A stretch of 23,637 nt of DNA from CAZGTQ01 sp964528575 (GCA_964528575.1 CAZGTQ010000011.1:1-23637); one strand, 5' to 3'. Shown: positions 1-8,230, numbered from the stretch's first letter. A program made the numbers and translations. The notes: generated by a model not told the origin, from the letters alone.

Positions 1-306
1 GCCGAGCTTGCGCGCCTTGAGCTCGGTGCAGCGGCGCGAGAGGCCGAGCATGCGCGCCGATTGGCGCAGCCCGATGCCCGACGCGAGCAGTCGGAAGAGC
101 TGCGCGTTGAGGTCGGGCCGGTGGTCGCCGCGGTCCATGCGGAACGTCTGGCGCGAGAACGTGCGCTCGCACGTCTTGCAGACGAAGCGCGGGATCGGAT
201 GGGGCCGGCACTTGGCGCGGTAGGAGCCCGCGCGCTGGTAGAAGCCGGGTACGGGACGGGCGAAACGGGGGCACTCGCGATAGGGGCATCGGGGCGGTTG
301 GAACAT
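1..306 (-). CDS. Transposase-like protein with zinc-ribbon and HTH, 5' part only
   Basis: The reverse strand reads 102 codons from an ATG at 306 to the window edge without a stop. A good ribosome binding site (GAGGAG) lies about 6-8 nt before the ATG. The N-terminal third has paired cysteines (CPYREC near residue 8, then CKTC near residue 43) that look like a zinc ribbon. It is followed by a basic stretch (RTFSRQTFR) and a helix-turn-helix-like segment (SARMLGLSRRC). This layout matches the N-terminal DNA-binding part of IS1/InsA-like or COG3677-type transposases. The catalytic part would lie outside the window, so activity cannot be judged. No terminal inverted repeat is visible in the window. 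It could also be a domesticated regulator built on the same domain. Confidence 0.6.
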   Translation of the reverse strand, partial: MFQPPRCPYRECPRFARPVPGFYQRAGSYRAKCRPHPIPRFVCKTCERTFSRQTFRMDRGDHRPDLNAQLFRLLASGIGLRQSARMLGLSRRCTELKARKLG

Positions 307-408
307 CGTAGATCTCCTCGTGTTGGCGCAGGCGGAGGGCCTGCGCGCACGGGGGATCGCCTGGAAGTGCCGACGGTCGCGCTCTTCGAGCGGTTTCTTT
401 GCTCGGGA

Positions 409-437
409 CCGACACGCAACCGAGCCAGTTCTATGCT
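409..437 (+). promoter_or_regulatory. Candidate sigma-70-type promoter of gltX
   Basis: CCGACA at 409-414 and TATGCT at 432-437 are separated by exactly 17 nt. Each hexamer matches four of six consensus bases. Transcription would start near 444, giving a leader of about 36 nt before the GTG at 480. The spacer is almost entirely the conserved 19-base repeat end described separately. Assigned from sequence only. Confidence 0.4.
413..431 (+). repeat. Solo end of the ~184-bp palindromic intergenic element
   Basis: CACGCAACCGAGCCAGTTC matches the right end of the element at 3007-3191 at 18 of 19 positions. No partner end is found upstream. A full-length copy would have begun near 247, which is now inside the transposase-like gene, so the copy is truncated or the motif acts alone. 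It ends 48 nt before the gltX start. Confidence 0.6.
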
Positions 438-479
438 GTGCGGCTGTTCTGACGCCTGTCCCCAGTCCGATCTCCGCCC

Positions 480-1955
480 GTGGCCGACACCGTTCGCGTT
501 CGATTCGCTCCGAGCCCCACCGGCCGTCTTCACATCGGCGGGGCGCGTACCGCGCTCTTCAACTGGGCGTACGCGCGCCACGTCGGGGGCGTCTTCCTCT
601 TGCGCGTCGAGGACACCGATCGCGAGCGGTCGCGGGCCGAGTACGAGGCCGCGATCTTCGAGGGTCTGCGGTGGCTCGGGATCGACTGGGACGAGGGGCC
701 GGACGTCGGCGGATCGTATGGGCCCTATCGGCAGACGGAGCGGGCGGAGCGCCATGCGGAGTACGCCGAGCGGCTGCTCGGGTCCGGCTGGGCCTACCGC
801 TGCTTCTGCTCGAGCGAGCGGCTCGAGGCGCTGCGCGAGGAGCAGACGGCGCGCAAGCAGACCCCGGCGTACGACAAGCTCTGCCGCGACCTCGCGGCGG
901 ACGAGGCGGGGGCGCGGGCTGAGCGGGGGGAGCCGTTCGTGCTGCGCTTCGCGGTCCCGGAAGGCCAGACGCGCTTCACCGACCTGATCCGCGGGCCGGT
1001 CGCCTTCGACAATGCCGAGGTCGACGACTGGGTCCTCGTGCGCGCCGAGGGCTCGCCGACCTACAACTTCGTGGTCGTGTGCGACGACGCGGACATGGCG
1101 ATCACGCTCGTCTGCCGCGGCGAGGAGCACCTGACGAATACGCCCAAGCAAGTGCTCCTCTACGAGGCGCTCGAGCTCGAGCCGCCGCAGTTCGCGCACC
1201 TGCCCCTCATGTTGGGCACCGACGGCAAGAAGCTCTCGAAACGAACCGGCCACACGGCTCTTCAGGAGTACCGCGACGAGGGATACCCGCCCGAGGCGGT
1301 GCTCAACTTCCTCTCGCTCCAGGGGTGGTCACTGGACGGCGAGACCGAGGTGTTCTCGATCGATCGACTCGTCGAGCACTTCGAGCTCGGGGACGTGTCG
1401 AAGGGCGGGGCCGTGTTCGACCCGGACAAGTTCCTGTGGCTCGCCGGCGAGTACGTCCGCGCCGACACGCCCGCTCGCCTGGCCGAGCGCTGCTTGCCGT
1501 TCGTCTTCGGCGCCGGGCTGACGACCACGGAGGATCTCCAGGGTCGCGGCGACTGGTTCGAGCGCGTCGTCGCCACCGAGCAGGAGCGCATTCGGCTGTA
1601 TTCCGAGCTCCCGGCCCGCATCGCGTACCTGTTCGCGTCCGACGACGCGGTCGCGTACGAGGACGACGCGGAGAGCAACGCGAACAAGCACGATCCCGCC
1701 GCCCGGCTCGCCGCCTATCGCGCTTGGCTCGCCCCGCGCCTCGAGAGCGGAGCGACCGTCGACGCGCCGGCCTTGCGCGACGCGACCAAGTCCTGGATCG
1801 CGGACAACGGCCTGAAGTTCCCCGCGCTCTTCCAGCCGCTGCGCTGCGCTCTCACCGGCCGCGCCGGCGGCCCCGACCTCTTCGACGTGATGGCGCTGCT
1901 CGGCCCCCGGAGCACCCTCGCGCGCATCGACGCGGGGATCGCGCGGCTGCGCTGA
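480..1955 (+). CDS. gltX: Glutamyl-tRNA synthetase (GluRS)
   Basis: This class I aminoacyl-tRNA synthetase charges tRNA-Glu with glutamate in the cytoplasm. The protein is 491 aa, normal for bacterial GluRS. The N-terminus FAPSPTGRLHIGGARTAL carries the HIGH-type motif at residues 18-21, and the KMSKS-type loop is KLSKR at 251-255. A zinc-binding-like set (CFC near residue 108, then YDKLC) sits in the usual insertion, and the C-terminal half is the helical anticodon-binding domain. The GTG at 480 is chosen because it places the conserved FAPSPTG motif at the usual distance from the N-terminus; no strong Shine-Dalgarno is seen. Whether it is discriminating, or also charges tRNA-Gln for GatCAB, cannot be told from sequence alone. 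It is followed by about 275 nt of palindromic non-coding DNA, so it is probably monocistronic. Confidence 0.97.
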   Translation: MADTVRVRFAPSPTGRLHIGGARTALFNWAYARHVGGVFLLRVEDTDRERSRAEYEAAIFEGLRWLGIDWDEGPDVGGSYGPYRQTERAERHAEYAERLLGSGWAYRCFCSSERLEALREEQTARKQTPAYDKLCRDLAADEAGARAERGEPFVLRFAVPEGQTRFTDLIRGPVAFDNAEVDDWVLVRAEGSPTYNFVVVCDDADMAITLVCRGEEHLTNTPKQVLLYEALELEPPQFAHLPLMLGTDGKKLSKRTGHTALQEYRDEGYPPEAVLNFLSLQGWSLDGETEVFSIDRLVEHFELGDVSKGGAVFDPDKFLWLAGEYVRADTPARLAERCLPFVFGAGLTTTEDLQGRGDWFERVVATEQERIRLYSELPARIAYLFASDDAVAYEDDAESNANKHDPAARLAAYRAWLAPRLESGATVDAPALRDATKSWIADNGLKFPALFQPLRCALTGRAGGPDLFDVMALLGPRSTLARIDAGIARLR

Positions 1956-2023
1956 ACGGGGCGCGCGAACGGGGCAGCGACCGCAGCGGAGAGCGACGCC
2001 CGCGGTCCGCAGGCGCGGAGGGT

Positions 2024-2182
2024 GGGGCCGGCGGGCCCGCGCGCGCGCCTGTTGGCCGCGCCGTCCTCCGGCCTCGAAGGGATGCGTGTCCCTGACGCGC
2101 CGCAGGGGCCGCCGTCCGGCTCGCATGCGGCGAGCCCGGAGTGCGCGCCTTGGAACGCGCGCGCCTGGAGAGGGCCGGCCCC
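2024..2182. repeat. Large imperfect inverted repeat between gltX and the anti-sigma-like gene
   Basis: GGGGCCGGC at 2024-2032 is complementary to 2174-2182. The arms continue inward with alternating GC tracts, and a further pair, CTCCGGCCTCG at 2076-2086 against 2131-2141, matches at 10 of 11 positions. Folded, it would be an imperfect hairpin of about 160 nt. It fills most of the 276-nt gap. No strong ORF is preferred here. GC-rich DNA makes chance pairing easier, so the extended arms deserve a fold calculation. Confidence 0.5.
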
Positions 2183-2231
2183 GAACGCCCGCCTCAAGCA
2201 TCGGGCGATTCCCGCCGATGCTCTCGACGCG

Positions 2232-3005
2232 ATGTCGAGCGCGAGCGAGCCCACCGTCGCCTGCGACGAGGCGCGCGCCGACCTTGGCGTGTTCCTCGAG
2301 CGCGGCCTCGACCCCGCGCGTTCGCGCGCGATGCGCGCTCATCTGGGCGACTGCCCCGACTGCGCGCTCGTCTACCGCGAGCGCGCCGAGGCGGCCGCAC
2401 GCGCCGTCCGGCGCCGGCGCACCGAGCGCGAGCTGCCCGCGGCGCCGGGCCCGCGGCCGCCCGCAGGCCTCTTCGGCTTCCTGCCGTTCGGCCGCGCGAG
2501 CGCCCGGGGTGCGCGCATCCGTTCACTCGTCCTGCCGGCGCTCTTCGTAGCGCTCTTCACGACGTTCGGCACGCCCGGCCGCGTCGGAGCGCGCCTGCAG
2601 CTCGAGTGGATCGACGGCGACGTGCGCGCCGCGGGACGCGCCCTCGGCACGACGCTCGTGGAGCTGCCCGTACGCCGCGGCCACTGGTGCGCGACCGGCT
2701 CGACCGGACGAGCGCGCATCGTCGCGCCCGGCGCGACCGCGTGGATCGAGCCGCTCAGCCTCGTGCTCGTCGAGGCGGTCGCCGGCCCGCGGCTGCGCGT
2801 CGAACGAGGAGCGCTGCGTCTCGTCGGTCGCGCGCTCGTCACCACGCCCGCCGGCATCGCGCAGGCCGACGGCGCCGTCGCGCTGGCGTTCGACGGCGCC
2901 ACGCTCTCGATCGCGTGCGAGTCCGGCGAGGCGACGCTCATCAACGCCGCGGGCGAACGGCAGATGAGAGCGGGAGAGCACATCGAAATCGACCTGCTCC
3001 CCTAG
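2232..3005 (+). CDS. Putative anti-sigma factor: zinc-finger (zf-HC2-like), one TM segment, FecR-like outer domain
   Basis: The protein is 257 aa from the ATG at 2232; the frame is open further upstream, but that part is low-complexity and not protein-like. Residues 11-44 hold the zf-HC2 anti-sigma pattern (C11, then HLGDCPDC with H37, C41, C44). A basic linker leads to a single hydrophobic segment at about 97-113. The rest (about 120-257) is a beta-rich domain resembling FecR: IDGDVR, then repeated short strands and AGEHIEIDLLP at the end. Such proteins usually sit in the inner membrane, hold an ECF sigma factor in the cytoplasm and sense signals outside. No sigma factor gene lies next to it, so its partner must be elsewhere. 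Assignment of the domains is fairly secure; the regulatory role is inferred. Confidence 0.7.
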   Translation: MSSASEPTVACDEARADLGVFLERGLDPARSRAMRAHLGDCPDCALVYRERAEAAARAVRRRRTERELPAAPGPRPPAGLFGFLPFGRASARGARIRSLVLPALFVALFTTFGTPGRVGARLQLEWIDGDVRAAGRALGTTLVELPVRRGHWCATGSTGRARIVAPGATAWIEPLSLVLVEAVAGPRLRVERGALRLVGRALVTTPAGIAQADGAVALAFDGATLSIACESGEATLINAAGERQMRAGEHIEIDLLP

Positions 3006-3006
3006 A

Positions 3007-3191
3007 GAACTGGCTTCGTTCCGTGTGGGCGGGGTGTCGGAATGGCGCTCCAACCGGCCAAGGGAACGGCGTCGGAGCCGTTTCGGCCCTCGAGGCGGGC
3101 CTGCGCAGAGCGGCGAGCGCCGGCGAAGGGCGGGAATCGGGCCCGCGAGCTCGCTCCGCGACGCGCGGCCAGCACGGAACCGAGCCAGTTC
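3007..3191. repeat. Palindromic intergenic element, copy A (185 bp)
   Basis: The ends are GAACTGGCTTCGTTCCGTG (3007-3025) and CACGGAACCGAGCCAGTTC (3173-3191), complementary at 17 of 19 positions. The interior is only weakly self-complementary. It starts 1 nt after the stop of the preceding gene and ends 45 nt before the next start codon. Copy B at 8005-8187 has the same end motif and nearly the same length. Confidence 0.65.
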
Positions 3192-3236
3192 CATGGGAAG
3201 CTGGGGGGTGGGTAGGCCACACTCGTCGGTCCATCC

Positions 3237-4952
3237 ATGGCACTCGGCGATCCGTTCTTCGACGATCGCGTGGCGTCGCGCGAGGCGGCGGTCGCGCGGC
3301 GCGGTGAAGCGAGCTGGGGCGAGCTGATCGCGGTCGCGGTGGCGGCGCTGGTGCTCGCGCTCGGGGCGGGGGGGCGCGCGGTGCACGGGGACGAGCCGAC
3401 GTGGCTCGCGTTGGGGGAGGCGTTGCGCGAGGGTGGGCTCGGCGGCTTCGGGCGCGCGGCCGTCGCGGCGGCGCAAGAGCGGGGCGAGGTCGCGCTCGGG
3501 GGGCCGCTGCTTCCGGCGCTGTTCGCGCTCGCGCCGAGCGTGGGGCTCGAGGCGACTGGGCTCGCGGATCTCGTGTTCGCGGTGCTGCTCGCGGGGATCG
3601 GGGCCTCCGCGGTGAGCCTCGCCGCGCGCGTCGGGGCTGCGCCGCTCGCCGTCGGGCTGTCGGCGGCGCTCGGGCCGCTCGGGCTCGTGCTCGTCGGGGT
3701 GCGCACGCCCGCGTTCCTGTCGGCAGGGCTCGTCGCGTGCTCGCTCGCGCTCGCCGTGCGCGGCGTGATGCGCGACGCGAGCGCGGCGCTCGTCGGAGCG
3801 GGGTTGCTCGGCGCGCTCGCCGCAGTTGCGCACGCGCACGGCCTCGTCGCGCTCGTGCTGCTCGCGGCGACGCCGCTCTTGTGGCGCGGGGGGCGCGCCG
3901 GGTTCGTGCCCGCCGGCGTCGCGCTCGGTGTCGTCGTCCTCTGCTCGACCTTCGAGCGGATCGAGACGGGCCGCGTCGGCGCCTTTGCCGCGTTCGGTGC
4001 GCTGGGCGAGCGCGACCACGGTGCCGCACTCGCCGCGGCGCTCGGCGGGCTGGGAGGCGCGGCCCTCGGCTGGGTCGTCGCGGCCGCGCTCGCTCCGCGG
4101 CGGCTCGCCGCGGCAGTGCTCGGCGACGCGCAGAAGGTCGTGCTCGCACTCGTCGGAGCGCTGATCGGGGTCGCCCTCGTCATGGACGCGACGCTCGTGC
4201 GGGATTTCGACCCCGACGGCGTCAACCTCGCGCTGACGTGGCTCGTGCTGCTCGGAGGCGCGATCGTCCTGCTCGCTGCGCTCGGGCCCTGGATGGACGT
4301 CGCGGCGCTGCGGCGCGGCGGCGTGCGCGAGTGGCGCGAGCGGCGCGGTCCCGACGCGTGGATCGCGCTCTGGCTCGCGAGCTCGTTCGGCTGCGCCTGG
4401 CTCGCGGTGCCCGAGGGCGCGGCACGGCACGCGCTCGTCGCGCTCGTGCCGATGCTGCTCCTCGCAGGAGCGTTCGCCGCACGCCACCTCCCCGGACGCG
4501 TCGTAGCGGCCGCCGCGCTCGCGAGCGCGCTCGTCGGAACGACGAGCGCGATCGCCGACGCGCGCGCCGCCCAGGTCGGGCCGCGCATCGCGGCGGAAGT
4601 CGCGGCCGAGCTCGGCGAGCACGGCCTGTGGACGTTCGGGCGCACGCGCGCGTGGGGCGACGGAGCCGTGCGCTGGCACCTCGAGCGCGCCGGAGTGCGA
4701 CGCGCCGAGCTGCCCGTGCGGCCGGGCGACCGCATCTTGCGCAACGCGTCGATGCGCGCGCACGCGCCGCGGGAGAGCGAATCCCTGCTCGTCTTCCGCG
4801 TTGAGAAGTCGTGGTCGGACCCGTGGCCGGTGCGCCTGCAGGCGCCCGCAGCCGGCGCGGGATTCTGGAGCTGCGACGCGGGCTTCCTGCCGTTCGCGAT
4901 CACGGACGAGGTGGTCGAGACGCTGCGCGTCTTCGACGTGCGCGAGCCGTGA
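3237..4952 (+). CDS. Polytopic membrane protein, GT-C glycosyltransferase-like
   Basis: The 571-aa protein is mostly hydrophobic. The first membrane segment is at about residues 28-44, about ten more follow up to roughly residue 450, and a soluble C-terminal tail of around 110 aa remains. Just after the first segment is HGDEPTW, with D52-E53 in the first outer loop. GT-C enzymes of the PMT/ArnT type, which use lipid-linked sugars, carry their catalytic acidic pair in this place. A sugar-transfer role at the cytoplasmic membrane is therefore plausible but not proven; no family-specific motif was recognised elsewhere. The ATG at 3237 gives a charged N-terminus before the first segment. It ends 33 nt from the convergent glycosidase gene, with a hairpin in between. 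Confidence 0.6.
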   Translation: MALGDPFFDDRVASREAAVARRGEASWGELIAVAVAALVLALGAGGRAVHGDEPTWLALGEALREGGLGGFGRAAVAAAQERGEVALGGPLLPALFALAPSVGLEATGLADLVFAVLLAGIGASAVSLAARVGAAPLAVGLSAALGPLGLVLVGVRTPAFLSAGLVACSLALAVRGVMRDASAALVGAGLLGALAAVAHAHGLVALVLLAATPLLWRGGRAGFVPAGVALGVVVLCSTFERIETGRVGAFAAFGALGERDHGAALAAALGGLGGAALGWVVAAALAPRRLAAAVLGDAQKVVLALVGALIGVALVMDATLVRDFDPDGVNLALTWLVLLGGAIVLLAALGPWMDVAALRRGGVREWRERRGPDAWIALWLASSFGCAWLAVPEGAARHALVALVPMLLLAGAFAARHLPGRVVAAAALASALVGTTSAIADARAAQVGPRIAAEVAAELGEHGLWTFGRTRAWGDGAVRWHLERAGVRRAELPVRPGDRILRNASMRAHAPRESESLLVFRVEKSWSDPWPVRLQAPAAGAGFWSCDAGFLPFAITDEVVETLRVFDVREP

Positions 4953-4965
4953 GAGGGAGCCGCCG

Positions 4966-4987
4966 GAGCCCCCGGAGCGGGGGACTC
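4966..4987. terminator. Hairpin between convergent genes, candidate bidirectional terminator
   Basis: GAG-CCCCC (4966-4973), loop GGAGC, then GGGGG-A-CTC (4979-4987) forms an 8-bp stem with one bulge. It sits in the 33-nt gap between the stop codons of the genes at 3237-4952 and 4986-7979, overlapping the latter's stop codon. There is no U-tract on either strand, so it may only be a stabilising stem. Confidence 0.4.
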
Positions 4988-7979
4988 AGCGGTTGAGCAC
5001 GTCCTCGAGATCCGGGCTCGCCGTCGTCAACCGCACGCCGCGGTGCAGGCCGCCGGCCCCCTGGTGGTCGACCACGCGCAAGGCGAGCACGTTCGTGCCG
5101 GCGCGCAGGAAGCGCGAGACGTCCGCGTGGGTGCGGACCAACCACACGGTCTCCCCGGTCGCCGGGTCGCCGAACGAGCCCACGCGCTCGCCGTTGACGT
5201 ACAGCGTGTACGAGTCGTCGACGCCGTCGAACACGGCGTAGAGCGGCTCCTCGGCGTGCCAGAACGCCGGCGCTTCGAACGTGCGCCGGTACCAGGCGAT
5301 CCCGTCGTGGTGCGGCAGCCCCGCGCTCTCCCAGTGCACCCCGGCGCGCGATCGCAGCCAATCGTCCTCGGCGTGCTCCGCCGCGGCCCAGCCCTGCTGC
5401 GCGCCGACGTCGTCGGGATCCGCGCGCAGCAGCCAGACGCCGTCGAGCGCGACGTGCTCGCCGCGGAGCTGCCGTCGGATCGCGGCGAGCGCCGCACCGT
5501 CGACGAGCGCGCGCGGCGCGGGACCTTGCGCGAGATGCCGCAGCAACTCGGCGCGCAGCCAGGCCCGCGCCGGGTTCGCGGCCGCGGGCGCTCGCTCGTC
5601 CTCGCTCGCGCCGAACGGAGGCTCGGGATCGAGCGCCAGGCCCAGAGCGCACGCGAGGATCCGGCCGCGACCGACGCGCGCCTCGGCGAGGAATGCGTAC
5701 GTGCCGACGTCCTCCGTACGGTCGTGCGTGTCCCAGAAGCCGAGGATCGTGTCCATCCGCGCGAGGAGCGGAGTGTCGCTGAACACCGGTCCGTCGAAGT
5801 CGAACGGCTGGAGGTCGACGAGCAGCTCCCGCGGGACGCGGCGCAACAGCGGGTGATCGAGCGGGCCGTACGGGGCGCCGCGGAGGAACCACAGGGCCTC
5901 GCTGCGCAGCGCGCCCGCGCCGCCCGGCACGAGGAGCAGCCGGCCGCCGTCCTCGACCCACGCCAGCAACTGCGCGTCGAAGCGCGACGCGATGCGCACT
6001 CCCTCGGGCACCTCGGAGCCCACTTCGGGACAGCGGTAGAACGTCCACGTGCTCGGGCGGTCGCCGCCCGCGTGCACGCGCACACGCTGCACGGCGTCCG
6101 CCGGAGCCGGACCCGAGGCGCGAACCCGCGCTCCGCCTTCGAACGGCTCGCTCTCGACGCGCCAAACGACCGCCGGGTCGCCGAAGAGCGCGGGCGGGAG
6201 CTGCTCCACGCTCCGCACCGAACGGATCGCGCGCGGGTCGTCGAGCACGAGCATGCCCTCGCCGTGCCACGCGAAGTCGTCCGTGGTCCACTTCGGCCGG
6301 CCGAGGTCGTCGACGAGGCCCATGCGCGCCTTGCGGAAGTCGCGCATCACGCTGACGACGTAGCCGGCGTAGGGGAACACGCGGCAGAACGTCTCGATCT
6401 GGTACTTGCGGGCCAGCATCGCGTAGCGCAGCGAGTCGGGCACCAGCGCGTCGGCCGCGGCGGCCCCCATCCGCTCGCGCACGCGGCGCTCGAACGCGGC
6501 CTGCTCGTCCAACGCGAACGGGCGCCACCAGGCCGCTCGCAGCATCTCGTCGGCGAAGACGTCGTCGGCGATCCACGTGTCGGAGGTGATCGCTTCGCCG
6601 AGCAGGAACGGCTTGTCGCCATGCTCGTCGATGTAGCGGTCGAAGCCGCGCAGCCGCTCGAGCCACGGCCCGCAGTTGCCGTAGGGATGATCGTCGTAGA
6701 AGTCGTGGAAGCGGTTCCAGTCGATCCACGAGCTGTCGTCCTCGACGAGCGCCGCTCCGGTCGCTTGCTTGCAGCGGCGGAAGAGCGCCTCGACCACGTC
6801 GGCGTCGGCGGAGCGGCCGGTCTCGCACGTGAGGCTGCGGGCGAGGACGATCGCGCGCTGGCGGTCGATGGCGAAGAACTCGTCGTACTCGCGGAGCAGC
6901 TCGTCGAGGTGCTCCTTGGAGAAGTCCGGGTGCCAGGCCGGGTACTCCTGCCAGACGAACAGCCCCTCGATCTCGGCCGCGTCGAAGAACGCGGGCGGCG
7001 GGAACCACAGGCACGCCTTGACCAGATCGAAGCCCCAGGACTTCAGTTGGCGGAACTGGCGGCGCCAGCGCGCGACGTCCGAGTGCGGAGCGAGCGACGG
7101 GGGCTCGTAGCCCCAGTGCAGCACGCCGCGCACGCGGAACGGCTCGCCGTCGACGAGGATTCTGCGGCCCTCGGCTGCGACCTCGGTGAAGACGACGTGG
7201 CGTTCGATCCGATCCGCCACTGTGCCCGTCGGATCGACGAGCTCGATCCGGAGCGGGTAGCGGTTCGGCGCTTGCGGCGTCCACGGCTCCACGTCCCCGG
7301 GCACCGTCAGGTCCTCTCCGAGCGGTCGCTCCGAGCCGGCGGTCAAGGTGCAGCGGATCGCGTACCCGTCCGGGAGCGGCCCCGGATCGACGCTCAGCTC
7401 GCCGCGACCGTCGCGCCAGCCGGTGCGGACGACGACCTGATCGGGCTCGAGGGTCGGACCGCGGTGCCGCGTGAGCTGCACTCCTTGCCAGATGCCGCCG
7501 AAGTGGGGCGCGATGATCGGCAGGAAGCCCTGCGTGTTGTGGCCGACCCGCTCGTCGACGCGCACCCGCACCGTCCACGTCTCGTCGTCGAGCAGCTCCT
7601 GGGGGAGCGCGAAGCGAAACGGCGTCCAGCCGCCCAGGTGCTCGCCGAGGACGGCGCCGTTCACCGACACGACGGCGTGGGTGGCGACCGCGCCGAAGCG
7701 CAGCTCGAGCCGATCGCCCGGGCGCGAGTCCAGGTCGGCGACGCGGACCGTGCGCCGGTACTCGGCGACGCCGTCGAAGTCCGTGCCGAGCACGCTCTCG
7801 AACGTCGAGGGGATCTCGATCGGGCGCCACGCCGCATCGTCCCGGTCGAGGCGGCGGACCTCCCATGCGCCGTCGAGCTCGTGCACCACTCGCTGCGCCG
7901 ACAGGGCGGGCACGAGCGTGGTCAACAGGACGACGAGCGCGCTCGATCGAAAGGGGGCAAGAGTGGTCGTGCGGAGCAT
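4986..7979 (-). CDS. Exported glycoside hydrolase, GH2-like (beta-galactosidase/beta-mannosidase superfamily)
   Basis: The 997-aa protein starts at the ATG at 7979 with a clear signal peptide ending near ALSAQ (residue 29). Next come an N-terminal jelly-roll sugar-binding domain (about 30-180), an immunoglobulin-like domain (about 180-290), and a TIM-barrel domain beginning with FRVRGVLHWGYEPPS. Two glutamates fit the GH2 catalytic pair: E386 in RSLTCETG (acid/base) and E462 in FLLGEAIT (nucleophile). Their spacing of 76 residues equals that of E. coli LacZ (E461/E537). The usual Asn before the acid/base is replaced by Cys385. Residues around 660-850 form an additional beta/alpha region, and the last ~130 residues look like another jelly-roll (YVNGERVGSF). 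It probably cleaves a polysaccharide or glycan outside the cytoplasm; the substrate is unknown. A frame extension to 8150 is rejected because it runs through the palindromic element. Confidence 0.8.
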   Translation of the reverse strand: MLRTTTLAPFRSSALVVLLTTLVPALSAQRVVHELDGAWEVRRLDRDDAAWRPIEIPSTFESVLGTDFDGVAEYRRTVRVADLDSRPGDRLELRFGAVATHAVVSVNGAVLGEHLGGWTPFRFALPQELLDDETWTVRVRVDERVGHNTQGFLPIIAPHFGGIWQGVQLTRHRGPTLEPDQVVVRTGWRDGRGELSVDPGPLPDGYAIRCTLTAGSERPLGEDLTVPGDVEPWTPQAPNRYPLRIELVDPTGTVADRIERHVVFTEVAAEGRRILVDGEPFRVRGVLHWGYEPPSLAPHSDVARWRRQFRQLKSWGFDLVKACLWFPPPAFFDAAEIEGLFVWQEYPAWHPDFSKEHLDELLREYDEFFAIDRQRAIVLARSLTCETGRSADADVVEALFRRCKQATGAALVEDDSSWIDWNRFHDFYDDHPYGNCGPWLERLRGFDRYIDEHGDKPFLLGEAITSDTWIADDVFADEMLRAAWWRPFALDEQAAFERRVRERMGAAAADALVPDSLRYAMLARKYQIETFCRVFPYAGYVVSVMRDFRKARMGLVDDLGRPKWTTDDFAWHGEGMLVLDDPRAIRSVRSVEQLPPALFGDPAVVWRVESEPFEGGARVRASGPAPADAVQRVRVHAGGDRPSTWTFYRCPEVGSEVPEGVRIASRFDAQLLAWVEDGGRLLLVPGGAGALRSEALWFLRGAPYGPLDHPLLRRVPRELLVDLQPFDFDGPVFSDTPLLARMDTILGFWDTHDRTEDVGTYAFLAEARVGRGRILACALGLALDPEPPFGASEDERAPAAANPARAWLRAELLRHLAQGPAPRALVDGAALAAIRRQLRGEHVALDGVWLLRADPDDVGAQQGWAAAEHAEDDWLRSRAGVHWESAGLPHHDGIAWYRRTFEAPAFWHAEEPLYAVFDGVDDSYTLYVNGERVGSFGDPATGETVWLVRTHADVSRFLRAGTNVLALRVVDHQGAGGLHRGVRLTTASPDLEDVLNR

Positions 7980-8004
7980 GACCAGGAGCCTACGTGACCC
8001 GCTG

Positions 8005-8187
8005 GAACTGGCTTGCATCCGTGTGGGCCGCCCCTCGTCGTTGGCCCGAAGGCCGGCCGATTCGGCCTCCAACGCGCTCGAGCGCGTCGAGCAGGGCCTC
8101 GAGCGGGGGTGGAAGCCTGCCGCGCAAGGACTTACGACACCCGCGTCCACGCTGACGACACCGCACCCACACGGAACACAGCCAGCC
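8005..8187. repeat. Palindromic intergenic element, copy B (183 bp)
   Basis: The left end GAACTGGCTTGCATCCGTG (from 8005) and the right end (8166-8186, containing CACACGGAACACAGCCAGC) are inverted relative to each other and match the ends of copy A. It lies between divergent genes. Each end reads CAC..GG....GCCAG toward its neighbouring start codon: 25 nt before the glycosidase ATG and 44 nt before the sulfatase-like ATG. Confidence 0.6.
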
Positions 8188-8230
8188 CCCGAGGTTGCGG
8201 GGGGTGCTTCGTGCGTGCTGGACTGGTCCG

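Noticed and set aside
3007..3191. ECF sigma promoter based on the GGAAC motif in the element end
   Set aside because: No suitable -10 motif was found at 15-17 nt, and the motif is inverted-repeated at both ends, which fits a palindromic element better.
2523..4763. Long antisense frames opposite the membrane protein gene
   Set aside because: They are Arg/Ala/Glu-rich shadows of a GC-rich gene with no recognisable motif, while the plus strand encodes clear membrane segments.
5043..7997. 984-aa plus-strand frame opposite the glycosidase
   Set aside because: It has low-complexity Arg/Val/Glu composition; the minus-strand frame has a signal peptide, domains and catalytic residues.
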